A stretch of 64,000 bases of DNA from Gambelia wislizenii (GCA_030847615.1 JAUMIR010000002.1:199747809-199811808), one strand, 5' to 3'; positions 33,517 to 46,160 are shown, counted from the stretch's first letter. Program-made: numbers and translations. Notes: generated by a model not told the origin, from the sequence alone.

Positions 33517-33718
33517 AGAATCATAGAATCATAAAGTTGGAATAGACCACAAGGGCCATCCAGTCCAAACCCCTGCCACGCAGGAGTACACAATCAAAGC
33601 ACCACCACCCCTGCAACAGATGGCCACCCAGCCTCTGTTTAAAAACCTCTAAAGAATGAGACTCCACCACACTCCGAGGCAGCATATTCCACTGCCGAAC
33701 AGCTCTTAAGGGAGAGGT
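33517..33718 (-). repeat. CR1 LINE 3' UTR
   Basis: agaatcatagaatcataaagttggaatagaccacaagggccatccagtccaa is the CR1 3' end in reverse: the octamer-like ATTCTATG tail and ATCCAGTCC-type wording. It ends just before the palindromic element at 33752. Confidence 0.8.
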
Positions 33719-33751
33719 TGCATTATTATTACTTTGTCCTCCTGACACTCG

Positions 33752-34093
33752 GGAGATTTTCACATGGGGAAAGTAATCCCCAGGGAGATCGGAAGAGAAA
33801 TGGGGCTGTTCCGGTAGTAGAGCTCCATTTCGCACCCCCCCTTCCTTCTCCCAATCTCCTGTCATCCTCCTTGTGTGCTGCTTCCATTTCCCTCCTGCTG
33901 TGTTTTACTAACGAAAGTTCTTTGTTAGTAAAAAATTGCGGAACATAGTGGGAGGGAAATGGAAGCAACATGGAGGGAGGACGATGGGAGATTGGGAGAA
34001 GGAAGGGGCGTGTGAAATGGGGTGCTGCAACCGGAACAGCCCTGTTTCTGTCCCAATCTCGCTGGGGATTACTTTCCTCATGTGAAAATCTCC
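33752..34093. mobile_element. Palindromic snap-back element, third example
   Basis: 342 bp with ends GGAGATTTTCACATG and its reverse complement, and further matching arms (GGGGATTACTTTCC, GGAAATGGAAGCA, CCAATCTCC). Sequence differs from the two at 22784 and 29836, but the plan is the same: a TIR starting GGA..TTTTCA, long arms and a short centre. No duplication of the target is convincing (TCG versus TCC). Confidence 0.7.
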
Positions 34094-34694
34094 TCCCCTT
34101 GCTCTTCTGGTGAGAGTGTAGCTCATACTATTGGATCTTCTTATTTGACTATATGTTCTCAGCAATAAATTTGTGAATTTATTCTGTTCAGCTTTTGCAT
34201 CAGCCTTAAATTTATTTCTTTTTAGTCCACACAAAAACGTATGTACTTATTTTCAGGCACTTTTTTATTTGCATTTCCCCAATACATTCAGTTTTATGCA
34301 TACATTTTCAAATGTGAATTCTTGCAAGCAGCTTTCTCATTGAATAAGTTGCTTTTGTGAGCATTTTGCCAAATATGCACATTTTTGGTGCTTCATCCAT
34401 GCACATATTTGGTGCTCACTTTTTCAAATGTTTGTATTGATATACACTTTTACTTTTTGAAACTGCATTGCAAACTGCAGAAAGGTATAAATTTTAGTGT
34501 CTAAATTATTTTCTAGTTTGTATTCAAGTACAGAAGGTGAGGATTGGGTAAATGTGGGTTCTTTTTTCATTTCAACAGAAATTTACCCAATCTTCACTTT
34601 CTGAACTTGAATATGGACCAGAAATTAGTTTAAATGCTAAAATCTATAATTTTCTGAAGTTTGCAATGCAATGAATAAATTATCTTATCCAAAG

Positions 34695-34906
34695 CATAAT
34701 GGTTCAAGTGTTGGATTAGGACTCCAGGACACCAGGGTTCAAATCTCCACTCAGCCATAGAAGCCCACTTGGGCAAGTCACACTCTCACACCCTCAGAGG
34801 AAGGCCAAGGCAAACCTCTGCTGAACAAATCTTGCCAAGAAAACCTCATGAGATGGATGCCCTAGGATCACCATAAGTCAGAAACAACTTGAGGACACAC
34901 AACAAT
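34695..34906 (+). repeat. Sauria-type SINE
   Basis: Full tRNA-like head with box B GGTTCAAATC (about 34736-34745), a body with aaacccacttgggcaagtcacactctca-type and aacaaatcttgccaagaaaacctcatgag words, and a Bov-B-related 3' end (atcaccataagtcagaaacaacttgagg) with an ACA-rich tail. This family is confined to squamates as far as I know, and is the best single clue to the organism. Confidence 0.85.
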
Positions 34907-34913
34907 ACTATAG

Positions 34914-34951
34914 GGATTGCAAAAAACAAAACAAAACAAAAAAAAACAAAC

Positions 34952-34983
<32 letters not shown>

Positions 34984-34985
34984 CT
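34914..34985 (+). repeat. (CAAAA)n tract
   Basis: A-rich simple repeat following the SINE; perhaps an extension of its tail. Confidence 0.8.
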
Positions 34986-34989
34986 GAGG

Positions 34990-36239
34990 TTGCTCTCACA
35001 CACTTGTCTCCCTGCTTCCCCTATTTGATATCATTAACTCCCTTAGAGAATCTAGGTTATATTCTTGCAAATCTATTTCATTCTAGGAATTTTCCAGTTA
35101 TCACCGTTGGGGGAGATGAGTTTGTGTTGAATTGTACAGATTTTCTATGTGATTTAAGTGCTAGGCTTCCATGATGGGCAAAGTAGAATAAATTCTTTTG
35201 GCACAGAGGGAAGGCCTATGGCAGGAAAAGTAAAGTCACATCTTTCTGTATTGCTTTCCCTGCCTTTCCTGGTTGTACTGCTACTATTACCCATCTTGCA
35301 TCTATACACACTGGTTCAGATTTTATAGATCAGCTGTTTAGGGCAGGAAATGGAGCCACTTACCTTGTCTGCAAACACCTTTGCATTGCATGTTTACCAA
35401 CGTAACATCTTCCCTCATTTGCTTTCAACAGGTTTTCTGCTTTTTTATTTGTGCACAACTAAAAAATAGTACTTTGTAAATCTTCAGGGTTTTTTTCTGT
35501 GGGATTGCCGTGGCTGCTAGCCACTTTTGTTTTTGTAATAAGGAAGATGCCTCTATGCTTAATGCTACAATGGAACTACTTCCTGGTCATAGCAGAGATA
35601 CAGTGCCTCAGTAAAGCTAAGAGTCCTTATCATGGAGGGAACTCTAGACTATTTTAGCTCAGTGTATGAAACCAGACCTCAGGCCAGCCTTATCTGGACT
35701 TGTCTAGATTGATAGTCTCCAAGAAGCTGGTCATCTTGTATATGAACCAGAGCAAATCCTAGCCACTGAAATATCTGGATTCTGAATTCTTCTCTCTCTG
35801 TGTGTGTGTGTGTGTATCAAATTATTTCCTGTGAGTATGTACATTACAAAAATGGCATCTTTGGAGCCACTGTATGCATCTCTTGATATTGGGCTCTCCT
35901 TGCTTCCCTCATGCCTGATTGTGTGGTCTACCTGTCTTCATCCACAAACACCTGGACAAATTAAACAGGAAAGAAGAAACCTTAAAAGTAAACAAAATCT
36001 GGCTCCTAGTTTTGAAATACAATAGAATGAAAACTCAACACTTACAAAAGAATTCCACCCAGGGACAGGGGGATTCCCAGCAGATAATGGCCCACCAATC
36101 AACCATTAGCCAAACAAACACTAACGAGCCTTGCATTTCTCTATCCAGAAACTAATCATTCAATTACACAAATTTACATATACTCCCCAACAGGGGTTCA
36201 CAGCATATAAACTCCAAACACACTCCTACCCAACCATTC
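34990..36239. other. Non-coding, no feature recognised
   Basis: GT microsatellite near 35795-35816; nothing else recognised. Confidence 0.35.
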
Positions 36240-36385
36240 TCTGAAGATGCCAGCCACAGATGCAGGTGAAATGTCAGAAAGAAACTATTCCAGAACACGG
36301 CCTCACAGCCTGGAAAAAAACCCCCAAGGAAAATCCATGCGTGCCGGCTGTGAAAGCCACCGACTTCACAAAATGCCCATGTGCT
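36240..36385 (+). repeat. Unclassified interspersed repeat, second copy
   Basis: tgaagatgccagccacagatgcaggtgaaatgtcag ... ttccagaacacggcctcacagcctgg ... ggctgtgaaagcc matches the fold-back at 23939-24165. Confidence 0.6.
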
Positions 36386-37721
36386 TGAGAAAGAGGGTAG
36401 GTATCTTAAGCAGGCAAAAGGGCTCATTCAGTGAGCATACCGCCCGCCTGAGGTGGCAGGCAAATGAATAAGCACGACCTCTTTTCTGTTGCATTGTGTG
36501 TGTTCAGCAGGGTATCCTCTGTACCTTTTCAGTGAGCTAATTAGCTAACTGGGGCTGTATGCAATCATAAGAAAGCACTGCAAAGCAAACGCACCTCTTG
36601 CTATAGTACTTCTCCTCAGGCGGGAATAAACTTGCTTTCTTACCCCCATCATGGGAATCTTAATTCTTTTATCCTTGGAACTCTGAGCAAAAGGCACCCT
36701 GACGATGCAGTTAATTGCCCCCTTCTGTTTCTGATGGGTTATTTCAGGGGAGGCCGATGTGTGGAGGGATGTAGGGGGCAGAAAACACCAGATGTGCGAC
36801 TCCTGGCCTGGAAAATCCTTCTCAGATCAGCAAAAGTGACCTACGTGAGCTTGCTGAATGTGGCACTTAGCTCCCCAACAGTGAACCTTCCCTGGCAAAA
36901 CTCATAATCTGAAAGCATTGTGACGATTAAGTGAGATGGGTTAGTGCAGACATGAGTGGATGCTAGGGCAGAGAAACCAGCTTGATGCAGATGCAGAGAG
37001 TCAGGATGCTGTGTGGCAAGTCATAGTGGAGTTGGGTTGTGTGTGTATGTGCTTTGTGCTGAGCTGAAAATATAGTGAAAATACTACTCATAGAATTCAA
37101 GGAGAATACCTTTTGTCTCAATGGGATCCCACATGATTTTGCCATATTTGGAAGGAGGTGTGGGGGGGACTCCAAATACTCAGCAAGAAAAGACTTTGCA
37201 GCTTTTCCCAACTTAAAAAAAAAAAATCTCTGAAGGAAATGCACATTCATGCTCATTGGGACAACTGATTCATTTTGCTGTGCTTTCCTGATAAGAGCGG
37301 AAATGGAAAGCTGGTTGGTCGGACATGCACAGGGAGCAGAACTTGCCAGTAATGCAGAGCCCAGAGCCACCATGTTGAATTTTTGCTATAACAATCATGC
37401 TCTGAGGTGACAAAACGGGCCCCCTTTTTTTCCTGTTTATTTAAGCAGAAGATTGCACTTCTGCACCTTGGATTTGTTTTTTTCTAAAAAATACTGTTCG
37501 GTGGCAGCAACTGATGACAATAAAAACATGAGTAATTCACTTGCACCTGCTATCTTGATTCGCAGGCATGCCTGTTTGAACAACAAACACTTATGGCTTT
37601 GCATGCCTGCAATCCTGCGAGGAAAACCCATGGAGACAAATGAAAGCTGCTGCGAATTGGTGTTACTGTGCATCAATTCACATTTTATTGCCTTGTACAG
37701 ATGAGCCCTTAGTCAGGGTCT
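36386..37721. other. Non-coding, possibly conserved
   Basis: No gene. Around 37500-37680 the sequence is of mixed complexity and shows no repeat wording, so a conserved non-coding element is possible; that is a guess. Confidence 0.3.
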
Positions 37722-37845
37722 ACTGTAAGCCAGCCTTCCTGAACCTGGTAGCTTCTAGCTGTATTGGATTGCAGTTCCCATCAGCCACAACTAACATGTT
37801 CTAAAACGTGAGTGCTCATGGGAGTTGAAATGGGAGGACCCCAGG
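37722..37845 (+). mobile_element. MITE fragment (cttcctgaacctggtag type)
   Basis: Words gccttcctgaacctggtag and ttggattgcagttcccatcagcc, then a degraded inverted arm with catgggagttgaaatgg, mark a reptile hAT-type MITE. Boundaries approximate. Confidence 0.45.
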
Positions 37846-37849
37846 TCTA

Positions 37850-39036
37850 AACAGTTGCCAATGCCATCTGAGTAGCAATTGAATAAAGGAATTGGCAGAA
37901 GAGACAGATGTCCTTATGGGCAAGGAAACAGGCATACTCAGAATGATACTTATGTTACTGGAAAGGTGATCTGCTGTTCCCCTGCAGGAACAAACTGTGC
38001 TCTGGAGAACTCATGTAATGTTTTCCATCCTCTTTACTCCAACCAAATATGGCCCCTACTAGTTAAACTATGGAAAGATTTAGCACAGAAAGCATTTCAC
38101 AAGTGATTTTTTAAGGATTCTGCATTTAGTACTTATGGGCGGAAATAAGTCCTATGAAAGTCACCTTTGCTCAACTGACTGAACTGGGTGAAATCATTAG
38201 GATCAGATACACATTATGCCATCCCAGCACCCATGCCCACATATGTGCTCCTGGGGGCAAAAATAATACATAAGCTTGGCAATCACAGCTATAGCTGACT
38301 GCAATTACTGTGATTGAGGCTGGTAGGGAAAGTGCTGCTATCACCGTGAGCTGCTGTTGATTATATGATTGCCTGGTTCACACATTACATTTATGCCCCA
38401 TGAGTGGGCATGATCAGAACTGCTCATGTGGACGTAAAGCATACCGGGTGTAGGTGAAAGGCTCCCAAATCAGGAAGCTAGTCATTTTGCAGGGCTCTAA
38501 AATTGAGAGCTGCTATGGTTTGCTAAGGTGCCAAAATCTTTGAAAGGAAGTTTTGCATCCCACCTACTAGTAGAGTGGTACAATGAATTGGAAGGAAATC
38601 ACACATAAATGACTCTGTCCAATACTAGCAAGATATACCCAGTCTTTCTATTCTTTTTTTTTTTAATTGACGTCAGTGGAGATGCTTTTATGATTTTTTT
38701 GATACCTATTTCAGGATCTGGGTTGAGCCTCCAGCTGCCACTGTGGGGCTTCCTCCCACTGCTTTCAAGGATGATTTGTTGTCTGTGCTCTGCGTTTCCT
38801 GGCTTCTGTTGGCTCATGTCAAGCCTTGATATTAATTAAACAGAGTGTTTTGTGTTTAATAGAGTGACACACGAGGGGTGGGCCAGCCGACTGCCCTGCT
38901 CTTTGCTTAGAAATGTGCTTTACCTGATTAAGACTCAGGCTTTGCTGCTGCCATCCTTTGCTGTTAGAGCTTTCACAGGTGTGTGAGTGCTTTTGTCAGT
39001 ACCATCAAGGCAGGCCTTTGGGGTCAGATGTCAGGG
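37850..39036. other. Non-coding, no feature recognised
   Basis: No gene or recognised repeat. Confidence 0.35.
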
Positions 39037-39365
39037 CCAGGAGACTGTCAGGGCAGGCCTTAGGGTGCAGGGCAGGCCTCAGCAGTGCTGGCTGGCATTT
39101 TGAAGCAAGTTGAAATTATATTCATTGCCATCAACAGCGTCTGATGGTTCCAGTGTTGGTGGGAACAATGAATCTGCTCTGGAGTGTAATCTGAATTTTG
39201 AAGAAGCTACCCAAATTGTTGAATCTATTTTGGGACAAGTGTTCAGCACCTTGGATAGATAATTAAACATTCAGACTAAAACCCTGAGCAGATTTGTCAG
39301 CCCGCTGGCACTGGAGTCAACAGCTGCCACTGTCTGCTGTCCCCTGTCGACCATGACGTTTCAGA
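39037..39365. repeat. Unclassified repeat, family with 53840 and 55290
   Basis: Contains gttcagcaccttggatag and ccctgagcagatttgtcag, which recur in 53845-53900. A related form lies at 55290-55500 (caccttggatagctcctcaaag). Confidence 0.45.
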
Positions 39366-39779
39366 ATCCGACAGTACTGAACTGTGCTACTGGCAAAGAA
39401 TGCTGTTGAACTAAAGTTGGGGTGGTGGCGGCAGGGTAGGAACTTCAGTCCAATAGACAATAAAATACCCTGCTCCTAACTGCTGAGTGACAAGTTTGAT
39501 AGGGATGGAAGGAATATTGGAAAATATTCAGGAAATATTTGAAAAACCTGTTTCTTGAGTGTCAGGAAACCCTGATGAGAAGAAACTGGACTGACAAGAA
39601 CCTTCACAATTTAGGATGTATTCCGTGTAAAATTCACATATTCTTGATTTGCATAAATAAATACTATTAAATATTATTTATTTATAAAATAAATATTATT
39701 CTTTGCCCAGAAAGTGCTGTAGTAGGGGACTATTTGCTATATGAAACTTATTCTGTACAAAATAAGCATGTGGTTAATT

Positions 39780-39960
39780 TGCATTTAAAACAGCCTGTTC
39801 CGGGCAGGAAACAACTTTTTCTGTGCAAAAGGTAATATTTCTGCATAGAAATATTATTTCCTGCACAGAAAATGTTTCGGGTGGAAAATGCTGTTTTCTG
39901 CACAAAACTGCCACATGTGAATTTTGTGCAGAATAAGTCACATATGGTGAATAGGCTTCA
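39780..39960. repeat. Hairpin-rich tract with repeated TTTTCTGTGCA words
   Basis: TTTTCTGTGCA / TGCACAGAAAA type words occur in both orientations. The stretch 39819-39874 folds into an imperfect hairpin around tgcatag. Confidence 0.5.
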
Positions 39961-40568
39961 AAAACTGCATAGTTTTCCGAGGCTGTCTTGCAGCAGGAAG
40001 AAAATTGTTCATTGCCTCATTTGAGAAGAAATGTAATCAAGAATTACATCTCTAGAGTTTGACTGATTGCCTTCTCTGGCAGAATCACTGTGGATTTCCT
40101 ACATTCTTCCTACACTTCCTCATGTGATTTCTAATGAAGCCTTCAGAAATCAGGGCTAGCCCAGGACTATTGTACTGCCTGGGTGAGGAACAAGATGGCT
40201 CCACCTCTTTCTACATATAGAAACTTACTAGACACCTAGTGGAACTTTACTCCATTACTGGCCATGGAAGTATATCCTTCAGCAAACCTGAGGACAGCTG
40301 GTTGTTATAGGCATTGAGGACAGGCTGTGTACTGTGCACACACAGATTTGTGCTCCAAGAGAAGGAAATGGATATGAGGAAGAACAATAAAGGAGGTGCT
40401 GCTACAACTCTCAATCCACCCAACCCCCAGCATCTGCTGCCAGAGGCAGTTGCCTCACTCTACCTAATAGCAGGACTGGCCCTGTCAGATATGCAAGAAA
40501 GCAAGTGAGGTTAGGGGTTATGAAATAACAAATAAACTTTGAAAATTAAAAAAAAAACTTGTATCATA

Positions 40569-40590
40569 TGTGTGTGTGTGTGTGTGTGTG
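40569..40590 (+). repeat. (GT)n microsatellite
   Basis: Direct reading. Confidence 0.9.
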
Positions 40591-40679
40591 TAAACTGGAA
40601 GTCCTTAGAAAGATAGATGACTGCAATAAATCAGTTGGTATCCAAGAATAAAGTTTGCTGGTTTCTTTTACTTGGCAGT

Positions 40680-40920
40680 CCACAGCTATTAGCAGCCAGA
40701 CCCATTTCGACCTTGGGTCTTCATCAGTAGCTGAGATTTTTAACAGAACTTCCTTATCTTAAAAAGTGGTAAACACCAGGATTAATTTTATCCACTCCTT
40801 AAAGAAGATGCAAATTGAAAAATTACTGCTCAGTAATATTCATTACTTACCAAAGATATCTCTACAGTATATATGAATTTTCTCCTGTTAAAAATCTCAG
40901 CCACTCAGGACTTCCATATT
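40680..40920. repeat. Possible fold-back element
   Basis: GTAGCTGAGATTTTTAACAG near 40726 is complementary to CTGTTAAAAATCTCAGCCAC near 40894, with ~145 nt between. The head contains ccatttcgaccttgggtcttcatcag. No family assigned. Confidence 0.4.
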
Positions 40921-41102
40921 GTGCAAGCTTACAATTTATCTCTGACGGTTGCCTTTAAACAAGGCTTTTATACTTTTAATGACTGGAGGTCTCCCCACAA
41001 GACCTTTGTGATATGTGTATTTTTTATAGTATATGTTATAATATATTCACTGGACTATTTTATTTTATGTGATATATTACTTTTTTTTAATGTTTATACC
41101 CC

Positions 41103-41132
41103 TACACACAAACACACACACACACACACATA
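41103..41132 (+). repeat. (CA)n microsatellite
   Basis: Direct reading. Confidence 0.9.
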
Positions 41133-41159
41133 TAATACAAGGGTTTTTTTTATGCCCCC

Positions 41160-41289
41160 TTGTCGTGGGAGAGAGGCTTGCGTACCCTAATGATGTTTTG
41201 AGCTATGCTGGCGGTGGCATAATAGCCACTGGTAGGGGCTCCCATGCCAGACAGGTCAAAACCGAAGGGTCTGACAAAGAGCGTCAAAG
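41160..41289 (+). repeat. Unassigned segment joined to L2/CR1-group LINE
   Basis: The stretch (with gggctcccatgccagacaggtcaaaaccgaagggtctgac) has LINE 5'-region-like wording unrelated to the LINE that follows, and joins it at about 41290. It may be part of another retrotransposon. Confidence 0.35.
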
Positions 41290-42655
41290 GGCAGGATGGG
41301 CTCTCTAGCTTGATACAATAGATCACGACATCCTCTTGGATCACCTGAGAAGGTTAGGAATCGGAGGCATTGCGTTGCAGTGGTTCCACTCCTTCCTCTC
41401 GGGTAGATTCCAGAGGGTGATGCTTGGGGACAGTTGCTCTGCAAGGAAAGAACTTAATTGTGGCATCCCACAGGGTGCCATCCTGTCCCCGATGCTATTC
41501 AACATATATATGAAGCCACTTGGAGAGACCATCCAGAGGCATGGGGTGGGGTGTTATCAGTATGCTGATGACACCCAGATATATTTCTCCATGACTCGGT
41601 CTTTGGATCTGACTTCAGATGGTGTCTCTTCTCTCAGTGATTGTCTTAGGGCAGCAATGGACTGGATGAGGAAAAACAAATTGAAACTGAATCCAGACAA
41701 AATGGAGGTTCTCATGATAGCAGCCCCGAACCCAGGTATTAGGATATAACCTCCAGTCCTGGATGGAGTCACACTCTCCTCCAGGTACTGTGTTCACAAT
41801 TTGGGGGTACTCCTGGACTCGTCGCTCCGGATGACAAATCAGGTAAATGCGATGGTCAGGAGCGCCTGTTATCAGCTTCGGCTGATCTGCCAGCTGTGCC
41901 CTTTTCTGGAAGTCGGGGACCTTGAGACTGTGGTACATGCTCTGGTAAGCTTCCGTCTTGATTTCTGTAATGCACTCTACGTGGGGCTACCCTCGTGCTT
42001 GGTCCGGAAACTTCAACTAGTACAGAATATGGCAGCCAGACTAGTCTCGGGTACATCCAGAAGAGACCATATAACACCAATCTTAAGATCACTTCACTTG
42101 GCTGCCCATTAGTTTCTGGGCCCAGTACAAGGTGTTGGTTATCACCTTTAAAGCCCTAAATGGCTTGGGTCCAACCTATCTTTGGGACTGTCTCCTTCCA
42201 TATAATCCTCCCCATGCGCTCAGGTCCTCTGGAGGAATCTGCTGCAACCTTTAAAAACCAGGCTCTCGTCGACCTCCCGGAGGACCTTTTCGGCTATTGC
42301 TCCCAGATTATGGAATGGCCTGCTGGATGAGATCCGTCACATTGCCACCTTAAATAGCTTTAAAGAAGCTCTTAAGACGGATCTCTTCCGGCAGGCCTTT
42401 CCTGAATAGATACCTGGCCATCAGAGAAAAAAATCTTATTAGTCCGATCCCATCCAGTTTTTTATTGTGTTGTTTTTAGTATTTTTAGTATTTATTAACT
42501 ATGTTTTAAATGTTTAATTATTTAATTGTATTTTAAGGGGTAGGTGGGATGGAGGGGTTTGTATGTAGATGTTAATGTAAGCCACCCCGATTGCATTTTG
42601 TAGAGGGACAGGATACAAATAAATTTTATATTATTATTATTATTATTAAAGTTGC
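41290..42655 (+). mobile_element. L2/CR1-group LINE, 5'-truncated, with 3' tail
   Basis: Begins inside the RT domain and ends with the 3' tail GCCACCCCGATTGCATTT, agagggacaggatacaaataaa and (ATT)n at 42626-42648. Same family as the insertion at 1213-3619, which lacks this tail. Confidence 0.8.
41300..42110 (+). pseudogene. Broken LINE ORF2, RT core and C-terminal domain
   Basis: The first frame, 41336-41749, holds the RT core: CGIPQGAILSPMLFNIYMKP, then YADD in QYADDTQIYFSM, then the thumb region up to PDKMEVLMIA. The second, 41801-42112, continues with LLDSSLRMTNQV, ALYVGLPSCLVRKLQLVQNMAARL and DHITPILRSLH. A frame break separates them and a shift at about 42100 disrupts the end; further downstream the DNA still encodes APRLWNGLLDEIRHIA-type words and FRQAF. 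The YADD catalytic aspartates are kept, but the truncation and frameshifts mean it is inactive. Confidence 0.8.
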
Positions 42656-43169
42656 TTTTAACCTGTTCTTAAAGAGTGGGTTTTAAAAATATATCATGTG
42701 CATTGCTTTTGGTGGGCAGAAAAGCAACTGTATTTTAAAAAAATGTTATATCTGTATCTGCTCTAGGATAACCAGGATTTCCATCATAGTCAGAGTTTGA
42801 AACCCGGGCTTGAAATGTGTCTTGATAAACTTCTTGCCAGCATTTGCTATGGTAGACCATGGTTAAGGCTGACCCCAATGGAGAGGGGGAGGTTTCCACC
42901 AAAGAAGAAGAGTCGGGAGCAGAAGTGTGCAATCCTGCAGTTTGCTCCTAGTCTCTTAATCATGGTATTAGGGCTACCTCTGGACTTAACCCGAAAGTCC
43001 TAACCTTGGTGCCACCAACCATCTGGCCCTGCTCTACAGGTCGGAGGCCCAAACTAGCCATGATGCAGGAGATACGGGCTTTGAACATCTGACATCTTTT
43101 CTATTCCTGCTGCTGCTCCTGATGCTGTTTATTATTCAGTATAATGTTTGGTAAGGTGGAAGGCAGTAG
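42656..43169. other. Non-coding, no feature recognised
   Basis: Nothing recognised. Confidence 0.35.
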
Positions 43170-43323
43170 GAAAAGAGGAAAACCACATTCAATCAAAGTT
43201 GTTTCAGCCCTGTGTTTGCAAGACCTGAGTGGGGCAGTTGATGAACAGGGGGCTCCTGCAGTTCTCTCATTCATAGGGTCACCATGAGTCAAAGTTGACT
43301 TGACAGCAAATAACAACATATAA
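43170..43323 (+). repeat. SINE/Bov-B-type 3' tail
   Basis: ctctcattcatagggtcaccatgagtcaaagttgacttgacagc then ataacaaca: same 3' end as 27500-27582. Confidence 0.6.
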
Positions 43324-46099
43324 CCTAATACACCGAGAAGGGTTTGGAGGACAGAAAGAGAGTGTGGGGTAGAGGGAGGGATAAATCAGCTAAAAGCATA
43401 AGCATCCTGATAGTTTCTGAATAATTTTAATTCTTTTCCAAACTTAATTAAACTTGCCATTTTTTTCTGGGGCAAAATATCCATTGTTTTACATTGTTTG
43501 GCATAGATTAGTGTAGCTGCAACAATATGTTTCTTTTTGTTTCAGGACCACTCTGTTCAGATAAAACTAATTTTGAATTTAAGGCAGAGTGCTCAGGTTG
43601 AATATATTGTTAATCATAGGCAGAAACTGTTTCCATTATGGTGTACTTGCACAAATACACACACATAAGCACACATATCCCCAAACGGTGTTATAAACCC
43701 GCCCTTTTCTCATCTACACTTCCTGCAGAATTCACTGCTATTACAATATCTGGATAGGATGTAAATTGTTAACTATCACCGGTGATGGTAAGTTTTAGCA
43801 ACTTTCTCTCAGTGCTGAGAATATGATAAATTTATTTATATCTTTTCCCATATGTCAATTTGCAGATTTTAAAAAGAGTTTTATTATTCAGAAGCTGTTG
43901 GAATGGTTATGTTTCCCTTTCATATTTGTATATATCCTAAACTTCTTTTAGCCATAACTGTATTTAGCATAAGTATATAGATTCCCCCCCCCCCAGTATT
44001 ATATGTTTAAATTGCAAGAGTGACTTGAAAATACGGCTCCTGAACATCCTAAACCTTCTGTCCAAGACCTCTAATTTGAAAACACCTAATAGTGAAAGTG
44101 GAGTCTAATTCCACCCCACCTCACAATTTCATACAGCTCAGATTTCATCTTCTAATTTTCCATCCCATGCTTGCGTTGATAAGTCTATGTCAAAACAACT
44201 AAGCCAATACATCAATTTGTATTCAGTTCTCTATCAATAATACTGAATGCCAGTACAGTGGAAGAGTTATCTGAATACACATAATGCCTGTCTTTATTCC
44301 AGACCTTCAGGATGTGTGTCAAAACACTGCTGCTTTTCACTAATAATTATCTGATGTCTTCCCCCACCCTTCACTTCAAAGCAGCTGTATTGGGGACTGC
44401 TAATTTGATTGAGCCAAATGGTAAAATTTGAGAATAGCCTCTTCTGCTGTTTCTCTGGCTGAACTCACCTTTCCCCTGAGTTTTCTGCCATTAGCCCAGC
44501 TAGAGGTTGATGGAAGATGGAGGAAAGTACCCTTATTGTATGTAATAGGGACTAACAGAAACCTCTGGTGGTCAGTTTTGAAAATTTTCAAGGGAAGGGT
44601 TGAAAGCCTTTCCACTAAGGAAGTCAGTAGGAGACCCTGCCCAGTAGCTGATTCTGAGGAAAGGAAGAAAATATCAGGAGTCCTGGATGAACTAGCCTTC
44701 CCATGTCTAGTTCATCCTGGAGAACCCTGAAGATGATAAATGGATCTCTAATCCCTGCTCCTGTCATAACAACATCAGGCCCTAAGCTTGTTTATTTAGG
44801 AGCCATTCCTGCTGATTTTAGCAGGATTTACTTTCGAGCCAGTGTGCTTTAGCACTAGGGGAGTGGAATCCGGGTGATTGTGGCCTTGATTTTAGGTCTC
44901 CACCTGTTTTAAGCGTCATGGTGCCACCTTGGGCCCAGAGATGGGTGCAGCAGGTGTCAAATTATCTACCGTACATATCAACCAGAAACCCCTAAATAAG
45001 AAAAGGTACAATCCCTAGCAATCCCATAGCCACCTGCACTGTCTTTGTTTTGACTTTACTTTTCAGGCCTTGGTGTTTTTTTAAGGTGATGTTAACATGT
45101 TGTCAGCTCAACTTAAACCTGGCAAATGCCATGGAGCACAAAGCCTTGGAAAATTCTTGTCATTTTTGTAAGGATAACAGAAGACACTCATCCCCTTCCG
45201 CTCCTCCTTTTCCTCACTTCCTCCTCCTCTTCTTCTCTCCCCCCCCCCCACAAAGCAGGGCAATTTTACACACATGGGTTAATTCCCCAATCAACATCTG
45301 CATAAACAATGACAATGAAAAATAATGCAAATGTGTCCGGCAGTGTCTTACATAACAGGCTGTAATTTAGCTGTGAGTGAGGAGGGGAAAGAACATGAAA
45401 GATCCCTCGAGTTATATAACAGCAGCCAAGCAGGGCTCTTGCTCAAGCAGACAATGGCACAAAGACTAATAACATGGAACTAATGAGGGGTTTCTGACAT
45501 GGGCATTTGGAACTGCAGCTTCCTATACTTTGTGCAATTTATAGGATTAATTTTTTGCTATTGCAGCGGCTGTCACCTCTTTGTGCTGCTGTTGCTGCTG
45601 CTGCTGCTGCCGCTGCCACTGTGAGCTTTTTAAACATTCATATTCTATTGACAAAAGGAGGCTTTCTGAAAGATGGGAGGTACTAGAGGAGAAGGTTGGG
45701 AGAAGGTAAAGTGTGGCGGGGGGGGCAGTTAGAGAGAGACACACAGGGAACATTTTGTGTTGCTGTTCTGTGACCACAGAGGAGGGTGAAAGTGGAGGTG
45801 GGCATGAGATCTAGCTATCTTTAGGCAGGTAGAGAATCAGGGGGAAAGTGTTAGAATTAAAAATCTCAAATTGATTGGCATGGTTAGCCAAGACTGAATT
45901 GGAAGTGTCCCTGGAGGAAAAGGGCCTTTTGTGCTTCCTCACAGGACTTGCTGCTTTTCACAGGAATCTTGCCTGTGGCTATATATAGCACATCAAGCAT
46001 TCTGGCTTAAGGGAGAGTGTGTTTGGGGATCCCTGGCAAGGAGCCAAAGGCTCCTACCCAATGATATAGTGGAACCAGGACTCCCAGGTCCAAATGCCA
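43324..46099. other. Non-coding, simple repeats only
   Basis: A CTG/CAG repeat lies at about 45580-45612. No gene is supported; the predicted ORFs show low-complexity residues only. 45080-45400 is repeat-free and A/T-mixed, and could be a conserved element, but that cannot be shown here. Confidence 0.35.
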
Positions 46100-46160
46100 G
46101 GATCTTTAATTTAATTTAATTCAATTTAATTTAATTTATATGTTGCCTTTCTCTCAGTTG
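46100..46160 (-). repeat. LINE-type 3' tail with (AATTT)n
   Basis: Reverse reading gives ccaactgagagaaaggcaacatata then AATTT repeats, like the tail at 5030-5075. Confidence 0.4.

Noticed and set aside
36480..39000. A host protein-coding exon
   Set aside because: I looked for long frames with recognisable domains and splice-like borders and found none; nothing here supports a host gene.
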